Shown here piece by piece: positions 57,571 through 64,000 of a stretch of 64,000 nt of DNA (the first letter of the stretch is position 1; each line of letters begins with the position of its first letter). Made by a program: the position numbers and the translations under genes. The notes under the pieces were generated by a model that saw nothing but the letters and a program-made list of their open reading frames with translations, did no database searches and had not been told where the DNA came from. The stretch comes from Branchiostoma floridae (lineage: Eukaryota; Chordata; Leptocardii; Amphioxiformes; Branchiostomatidae): assembly GCF_000003815.2 (NCBI RefSeq), contig NC_049979.1:32320500-32384499 (forward strand), written 5' to 3'.

Positions 57571-58040
57571 GGGTATCCGCAGGTGATTCAATTTGCAGCC
57601 TCTAAACAATGGGTTCCTATACAAAAAAGAGGAGAAAGCAACTGTTAGTAACTCAACTATCTGACGTTACTGGCACACAAACATACCCTCATATGAAAGC
57701 CCGACATCTCAGCTATCCGACAAACCACATTTCGGCATGAATCTAACGGCGAGAACTTCCGGGAAACTGAAAGATTGACCCATGACCTCAAAACCGCACC
57801 ACAACCCAGTGAGGAGGCCATGTGCTAGGACAAAAAAGTCCCAACTTTATACCCCCTAAAAACCACACAAACTCAGCTTTTTTGGCCCTAATCACAAAGT
57901 TGAAACCCTCCCCTGTCACACCCACCTCAAAACTGCCAGGATTTCTACCCATTTGACCAGGAAAAAAATCTTGAAGTTTTAGGCCCTGAACTATAATCGA
58001 CCACCATCAATTTGCATGGCGGATTGACCTGCGGATCCCC
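57571..58040. mobile_element. 470-bp TTAA-type MITE, copy 1 of an identical pair
   Basis: The ends GGGTATCCGCAGGT (57571-57584) and ACCTGCGGATCCCC (58027-58040) are inverted. The left flank is TTAA (57567-57570), but the right flank is TTCA (58041-58044). By eye the sequence is identical over its full length to 58949-59418. GGG-starting ends with a TTAA-like target would fit a Kolobok-type element, by inference. No coding sequence. Confidence 0.8.
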
Positions 58041-58948
58041 TTCACAGAGCCCAAGTTCAGAATTTTACAAAAAAAGTTTTATCATACAATGGAGACAGGG
58101 GTTGCTACATATTATCCTAAGTATGAAAGAATTTCAATGATTTATACTCCCCTGGGACTCACNNNNNNNNNNNNNNNNNNNNNNNNNNNNNNNNNNNNNN
58201 NNNNNNNNNNNNNNNNNNNNNNNNNNNNNNNNNNNNNNNNNNNNNNNNNNNNNNNNNNNNNNNNNNNNNNNNNNNNNNNNNNNNNNNNNNNNNNNNNNNN
58301 NNNNNNNNNNNNNNNNNNNNNNNNNNNNNNNNNNNNNNNNNNNNNNNNNNNNNNNNNNNNNNNNNNNNNNNNNNNNNNNNNNNNNNNNNNNNNNNNNNNN
58401 NNNNNNNNNNNNNNNNNNNNNNNNNNNNNNNNNNNNNNNNNNNNNNNNNNNNNNNNNNNNNNNNNNNNNNNNNNNNNNNNNNNNNNNNNNNNNNNNNNNN
58501 NNNNNNNNNNNNNNNNNNNNNNNNNNNNNNNNNNNNNNNNNNNNNNNNNNNNNNGGGCTTAGGAACACACTTCCTGTATCCATGAGCTCGACCGCTTTCG
58601 CGGCTCCTCCCCTGGGACGTTGCCAAATAACGTGGTTCACGTCCAACCTAACTCTTTTGGACTATTCATAATTTACTTTTGCAATTGCCAATAAAATGCA
58701 GGTCAAATGAAAGAGTGATAGACTCTAGAGTCCATCCTCCCTCTCAAGTCATTTTACACCAATGGCAATGTTCATTGTAAGCAGTGCCCATTAGCACACC
58801 AGTGAACCCAAAACAGCTAAAATATAGGAAATTCTCAACAAATTTAGCATGGCATGTCCCCTGGGACCATATTTCACACATATGGAGGTGTATTCAGCCC
58901 CAAAATAGCTAAAAAGGGGGAGGGCAGGGTGATACCTGGAACACTTCA
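58041..58948. other. Segment between the identical 470-bp repeats, with gap
   Basis: 908 bp including an N-run (58163-58554). It begins and ends with TTCA. The word 'cccctgggac' occurs three times (58150, 58610, 58858). No ORF or known element was recognised. Confidence 0.5.
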
Positions 58949-59418
58949 GGGTATCCGCAGGTGATTCAATTTGCAGCCTCTAAACAATGGGTTCCTATAC
59001 AAAAAAGAGGAGAAAGCAACTGTTAGTAACTCAACTATCTGACGTTACTGGCACACAAACATACCCTCATATGAAAGCCCGACATCTCAGCTATCCGACA
59101 AACCACATTTCGGCATGAATCTAACGGCGAGAACTTCCGGGAAACTGAAAGATTGACCCATGACCTCAAAACCGCACCACAACCCAGTGAGGAGGCCATG
59201 TGCTAGGACAAAAAAGTCCCAACTTTATACCCCCTAAAAACCACACAAACTCAGCTTTTTTGGCCCTAATCACAAAGTTGAAACCCTCCCCTGTCACACC
59301 CACCTCAAAACTGCCAGGATTTCTACCCATTTGACCAGGAAAAAAATCTTGAAGTTTTAGGCCCTGAACTATAATCGACCACCATCAATTTGCATGGCGG
59401 ATTGACCTGCGGATCCCC
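58949..59418. mobile_element. 470-bp TTAA-type MITE, copy 2 of an identical pair
   Basis: It has the same ends and interior as 57571-58040. Here the left flank is TTCA (58945-58948) and the right flank is TTAA (59419-59422), so the two copies have swapped flanks. See the separate finding. Confidence 0.8.
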
Positions 59419-59422
59419 TTAA

Positions 59423-61059
59423 TGATTTAGCGACCGTATTTTAAAGAGAAACATTTTGGAACTACAAATAACAAATTGCTTGTGATCTACATCAAACATG
59501 CATATATCTAGCTTCCTACTACCCTAGGAAGTGGGTTTGACAAAAGGTGTCTAGTTTTTTATTTCTGCATCTTTAGGATCCTTTCAGTTATTTGATTTCC
59601 AAGAGAGCCAAAATTTGATTTATCGTTCATTGCACTTGCCTTGTAGGAAATGCTATATTCTATTCCCCAGACTCCAACTGTCTGGTTAGCTTAGTAATGG
59701 CATTTGAATACTCAATAAAAATTCTATGATGATGCATTTCAAATGCCATCAATATTACCATGAATTATTGAAGTTGCCTTAACCTATCATTTCAAGTTTG
59801 TTAATATTTAATGCAGGCTTCAAAGCTGTTTGGTCTAATTCTCTTCACTATATTTTTGGCAACTATGGAATGTTTTTTGTACAAGATTAACCAAAACATA
59901 ACATAGAATTTATTTTTCTAGTTGTTGTTTTCTGATTATGTACCATTTTTTACTGGTGTATGCCTATGACACTTGAAATAAACAGTCAACTGTAAGCCAT
60001 TTGGCCAAGTTAACCCAAAGTACAACTGCAAGCAAGATAAAAATAGATATTTGTGTTACATATAGATTTCGGGGGGGGGGGCAAGGAGGTTGAATGATAC
60101 ATTTATTTGATAGATGTATATTATTAATACATGTTGTTGTCTGCACTTATAAGGAAAGACAAGTTTTCCAAAACTCAACACGATTACATTAACCAAAATG
60201 TAACAATAGACCCTGTTTTGGTCAGTTGTTTTTATCAACAGTAACATCAAATGTAACATAGACACTATTCTGGTCACTTGTTTTTATCAACAAGACAGTC
60301 CCCAAGCCTGTGTGGTCACGGTTGAGTGACCCCCCTTAGTTTGACATCGGCAGCTTTGATCTGTCCAGGGTTGGTCGCATACCCCGCCTTTGTCCAACTG
60401 CATGCTATCGTGACAGCGTTGCTTGTTGTTTGCCTGTTGGTGTGGTAACTAACAAAGTTAACAATCCGGCTTTGTTTGCTCTGTCAACTGGCTCAATGCA
60501 AATTGCAGCCACCTGTTTGCTCTGTTTGAGGATGTGACGTCTTACGCCACAGTTTAGGCAAGGGTTTTGAAGGGTATATTGCAGAAAATTGAGTCATAAA
60601 TTTCTAGAATGTCAGTACTCAAGATATACAGTCGCATTTTACAGTCTCTCCATACTCTGGCCCAATAGTAATAAGGGACTTTGACCAAGTTGGGAATAAA
60701 GCCTAATAGGAGTTAATTGGACTAGGAGTGAACTGACCAGCCGGTGGATAGTGGGATAGACTGCAAAAGACAGACTGAAATATGATGGCAGCTTAATTGT
60801 CCCTATTTGGCCAAATTCTACAGTGACTGTCTCATTTTTTAAATCCTGCATGGAGACTTACCATTTTACAAGTGGAGTTTTCCTGCTAGGAAATGCTACT
60901 TGAGTGGCTTGGTATTCATCTTGCATAGTCCTGAGTCTGAAAGCCTTTGTGTAAATTGGGCCATATAGTATGTCACATGTACTAGTAGTCAGGGTATTAG
61001 AGGAGGTCAACTAAAGAAGTTAGCTACAAACTGCATTAGGACAGGTGGATATACCCGAG
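59423..61059. other. Intron 2, middle
   Basis: It contains a 52-bp dimer repeat near 60195-60293 and a G-run of 10 at about 60070-60079. A moderately GC-richer stretch at 60300-60540 has no recognisable gene or motif. Confidence 0.4.
60195..60293 (+). repeat. 52-bp tandem dimer
   Basis: The words 'aaaatgtaacaatagacc' and 'ggtcagttgtttttatcaac' recur 52 bp later as 'aaatgtaacatagacac' and 'ggtcacttgtttttatcaac'. Confidence 0.7.
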
Positions 61060-61063
61060 TTAA

Positions 61064-61765
61064 AGGAGCACTGAACTCCAGAAGTGGGTGTTATTTTCCC
61101 AAATATTATGTATCAATAAAAACATAATCAGCCAACTTTTTGCACAGTCTCACTTGTGGTGAACTGCATGATATTTTTTTTGCAGAACAATTCAATACCC
61201 CTAACCCCATACAGACTGTAACTTTGTATGCCCTATTATAGTATAAGACAAAATGTATTGAGTTTATTGAGCTGCCCTTTAGCCCCTGTGGCTAAATCTT
61301 CCAGGGCTCTGCGACAAGCACACAATCATACAGAATACACAAAACAGGTGCACACGAGTGTAGACACTGCCTTAGTCGTGAATGTTTTTGGCACAAATTA
61401 TAAATGACATGTTGATAAGCACATGAAGAAGACAAATGATCAACTTGATATTTAAGAATACGTTTAGCAAGTTTTTGTTGTTGTTGTGACCCATGAAGTT
61501 ATTTTTATAACCTTACTTTTGTAAGACGTTGTCAGGGACATTGTAGTGAGCCATAGGCGTAGGTCGCTTAATTTAATTACTAGGTGTTAATGAGTGCACT
61601 GGGGAGTTAAGTGCTAAAAATACTAAATCCTTGACCTTTTTAATGCACACCAGTGGTTACTTATAATAATCAAATACATGTACTGTGAGGTAGCATGCAG
61701 TACTGTACTTCCTAAAGTTATCATCTATTGGAAAATAATATCCCTTTGTAGAGTTTAGGGCTCCT
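61064..61765. mobile_element. 702-bp TTAA-flanked MITE with AGGAGC ends
   Basis: TTAA at 61060-61063 and 61766-61769 flank ends AGGAGCACTGAACTC and GAGTTTAGGGCTCCT, inverted with two mismatches. AGG-type ends and TTAA duplication fit Kolobok-like elements, by inference. The interior is non-coding. It lies in intron 2. Confidence 0.75.
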
Positions 61766-61888
61766 TTAAAGAAGGAGTCAACAGCTAGTTTTACAGCAAC
61801 AGCCTTGCTCATAAATGCAATTTACATGTAGCATTAGCAGTATTGGGGTCAGGTAGAACATTGATAGGATTTATGTTTGTAACTCATC

Positions 61889-62259
61889 AGGCCACACCAA
61901 TTTAATTTCTTGGTTCACGGATTTTTTCATAAAAAATATGGAGCGAGAGGGCGAAATGAAAATAAAAATAAAAATTGTAAAATGGTTGGGGTAAAGGTAA
62001 CGGCTAATCCAAAACATGAAGAAAAAAAGTTTGCAGTTTGAAAAAAAAGTACAAAAACACTATTATTGTACAGTAACAGCACCTGTACCCACACTTTAAG
62101 GAGCTTATAATATAAAGGCCAATTTGCTACACCAGAAAGTTGGTGAATGGTTTCATTAATGGTGAACATTTGCTGAGTCTGGTATTTTTATTTCTATTTT
62201 TTTTCCAAAAAATAGGAGCGAGCAAATCCGTGAACCAAGAAATTAAATCAGTGTGGCCT
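61889..62259. mobile_element. 371-bp MITE with AGGCCACAC ends
   Basis: The left end AGGCCACACCAATTTAATTT then CTTGGTTCACGGATTT is matched by the inverted right end AAATCCGTGAACCAAG then AAATTAAATCAGTGTGGCCT. Terminal repeats are about 36 bp. No target duplication was evident. It lies 293 bp upstream of exon 3 within intron 2. Confidence 0.8.
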
Positions 62260-62552
62260 AAAAGCCTTTTTTTTTAAAGCTAGCTACATGTATGAATAAA
62301 GGTCAGGGACAATGGGTCAGAAATTACTGGCCTGAGTTGAGTTTAGTTTTAGTTTATCATGATCCACAATTACAAAATGTAACTTGTCAATGTAACATTA
62401 CATTGTAGCTATTCGTCCTGTGGACAACCACTAACCATACAAAACCACATGACACACAAGAAAAGTAAAAGTGTAAATGTTGAATAATGCATCAACGTAA
62501 TAATGTATGATTGGCCCTGACTAATATATTTGGATGTCCTTCTTTATTTCAG
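62260..62552. other. Intron 2, end
   Basis: No element recognised; a pyrimidine tract and 'tctttatttcag' form the exon 3 acceptor. Confidence 0.5.
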
Positions 62553-62640
62553 CTGTATTGGTGCATCTGAATCGCCCACCCCATGTGCAATAGGAGAGTA
62601 TTTGAGCAGTACTGGAGCAATTGATAATACTGAATGTTTG
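62553..62640 (+). CDS. Exon 3 of the cysteine-rich secreted protein
   Basis: This 88-bp exon lies between 'tctttatttcag/' and '/gtgagt'. It enters in phase 2 (completing the TTC codon) and leaves in phase 0. It encodes CIGASESPTPCAIGEYLSST then GAIDNTECL. The PCAIGEYLSSTGAIDNTEC stretch is the second half of a GCC2/GCC3-type module (C-x-x-G-x-Y-x-x-x-G-x-x-x-x-x-C), pairing with the CPVGFFC half from exon 2. Module and exon borders do not coincide exactly. Confidence 0.85.
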
Positions 62641-62984
62641 GTGAGTAATATTCTCCTCAGTTCTACTGTTACAGTAGCTGTTACAGTATTGCTTTTAACT
62701 ATTTAAAAAGTAGGTCAGTTTAAAAGTCTTAGTATTGGAATGAGTCAATATCATGCAAAAATCTCGAAAGGTCAATGATGTAATGAGTTTCTATTGGAGT
62801 CAGCTCCAACAAAAGAGATTTGTGTTGTCTTTATTCACACATTATGTGGTTGGAAATAGCAGGAAAACAAGCTCAAAGAAACCATTCCTAAATATGCCCC
62901 TGAAAGTCAAAACAGTAAAATGAACCAAAGCACAGTATATTCAGGAACTATATGTACTAAGCATAGTTTCTATGTTTGAAGAGA

Positions 62985-63085
62985 GCCATACCTCAAGCAG
63001 TTTAAAGATCCCACCAACTTATCAAAAAGAGTAGGGATCTGTACAGGTGTGGGTGGATCAAACCTTAAAAGTCCTGTCTTACACA
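62985..63085 (+). mobile_element. SINE 3'-body fragment in intron 3
   Basis: The sequence 'cagtttaaagatcccaccaa' then 'caaaaagagtagggatctgt' and 'ggtgtgggtggatcaaacc' resembles the body of the SINE on the minus strand at 9300-9401 ('cacgttaaagaac...'). The assignment also rests on memory of lancelet-type SINE bodies, so confidence is moderate. Confidence 0.45.
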
Positions 63086-63225
63086 GCTTAACACAGCTTG
63101 ACTGTACAAAGCTGGGTGCGTTAAGCGTAAAGGCTGTTTGTTTGGGTTATATGTAACAACAAACAAAATGTACAATAATGCCATGATGTTTCTTAAAACA
63201 ATATGTTTGTTACTCCTTGTTGTAG

Positions 63226-63417
63226 ACATGTCCAGTTGGCCATATCAGCAGTGAAGGGTCAGTGTCCTGTACCCAGTGTCCAGCTGGCTACAGCTGTAAT
63301 GCCAGCTCGGTGCTGACCACTGCCTGTGGGGCTGGGACGTACTCCCTGTCCGGAGAGATGACCTGTAACACCTGTCCTACAGGAAGGATATGTGCTGACC
63401 CCTCACAGTCTCCACAG
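63226..63417 (+). CDS. Exon 4 of the cysteine-rich secreted protein
   Basis: This 192-bp exon (64 codons, phase 0 at both ends) lies between 'ccttgttgtag/' and '/gtaaaa'. It encodes TCPVGHISSEGSVSCTQCPA, GYSCNASSVLTTACGAGTYS, then LSGEMTCNTCPTGRICAD. The CPAGYSC...CGAGTYSLSGEMTCNTCPTG run is a full GCC2/GCC3 (ephrin-receptor-like) repeat, and NAS is a glycosylation sequon. Together the four exons give 166 continuous codons with no stop. The gene must continue right of the window because exon 4 ends at a donor. Large multi-module adhesion or matrix proteins use this repeat; the exact orthologue cannot be named. Confidence 0.9.
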
Positions 63418-63527
63418 GTAAAACACCTATCTTCACTTATTTGGGGCGTCCCAATAAAGATTATGATCTTTGACAAGTTGTTGGGCTGAATGTGAAGTTT
63501 GTCTTGATTACTTCCATCTGTTGTCGT

Positions 63528-63780
63528 GTTGGCATAGAACCCAGAGGTCCAGGTTAGTCTCCGTATATGCCACCAATGTTGTGCCCTTGGGAAAGGCACT
63601 TTCACGCAACTTTCCTCGCTCCACCTATCTGTAAAATTGCGTAGCTGACTTGAAATACGTACTAGGTAAAAGATGGTGAAAGGAAAGGGTTGGGCACCAC
63701 GTACAATGTAGTTGACAAAGCACCACCTCTACAGCCGCTGACAGTCAACAAGGCTATGCATGGGAATACCTTTATTATGG
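63528..63780 (+). mobile_element. tRNA-derived SINE, plus strand, after exon 4
   Basis: An eroded tRNA-like head ('gtgttggcatagaac', 'aggtccaggttagtctcc') is followed by the body 'tgtgcccttgggaaaggc', shared with the minus-strand SINE at 10380, then 'tttcctcgctccacc', 'gggttgggcaccacgt' and a tail ending 'tttattat'. The internal pol III boxes are degenerate. It lies in intron 4. Confidence 0.65.
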
Positions 63781-64000
63781 CAGGGCTTTAAATACTGGGT
63801 TCACAATACATTGTATATGTGTAATCAAAACTGACTTTGAGTGCACTAGTGCACCTAGAAATTGTATTTTGATACTTCGGTAAGATTGCTATAGCATGTC
63901 AGAAAAGATGTCAAAATCTTTCTCCAATTACTTGAATGTTTAAAATTTTGAAATGATAAAACATGAAATCAGGAAAAAATGGTCTATGATCACAAAAATA
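63781..64000. other. Start of intron 4, non-coding
   Basis: AT-rich sequence without recognisable features. Confidence 0.4.

Overview
This is eukaryotic, animal-type DNA. It is AT-rich and intron-rich, almost entirely made of transposable elements and tandem repeats, and it has one recognisable host gene at the right-hand end. The mix of tRNA-derived SINE pieces, L2/CR1-like and RTE-like retrotransposon remnants, many TTAA-flanked miniature elements and a cysteine-rich secreted-protein gene suggests a lancelet (Branchiostoma). That is an inference from remembered repeat families, not a database match. No bacterial genes, CRISPR array, rRNA or tRNA gene was seen. Nine runs of N (24782-25028, 26549-26648, 28234-28392, 31616-31717, 35005-35349, 37115-37625, 40726-41267, 44839-45560, 58163-58554) mark assembly gaps, and any ORF crossing them is meaningless.

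Left part (1-15916) is nested transposons. A piggyBac-like TTAA element (from 366) is split by an 850-bp insertion and by a 3.9-kb CACTG-terminated element (1879-5820). That element carries a 5'-truncated RTE-like reverse transcriptase (4515-5785). Further right are a second TTAA family (7597-8552), a SINE split by a TTAA element (9300-10465), a 51-bp minisatellite (10690-11585), and a minus-strand L2/CR1-like retrotransposon (about 15735 down to 11690) that is itself split by a TTAA element (12187-13138).

Middle part (15917-47004) is satellite DNA. A diverged 78-bp satellite (15917-22915, resuming 25803-26365) is broken by four TTAA-family elements and a block of other repeats. It is followed by a roughly 20-kb array of a 214-218-bp satellite (26649-47004). 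Its first two units are inverted, and a 991-bp inverted-repeat transposon sits inside it (39066-40056).

Right part (47005-64000) is a lower-repeat region holding the 5' end of a plus-strand gene. Exon 1 encodes a signal peptide (ending 49575), and exons 2-4 (56463-56577, 62553-62640, 63226-63417) encode cysteine-rich GCC2/GCC3 (ephrin-receptor-like) repeats. The reading frame is continuous across all three introns for 166 codons and runs out of the window. A CRE palindrome and a short upstream ORF lie before it. The introns hold several small inverted-repeat elements, SINE pieces and a pair of identical 470-bp repeats around 57571-59418.
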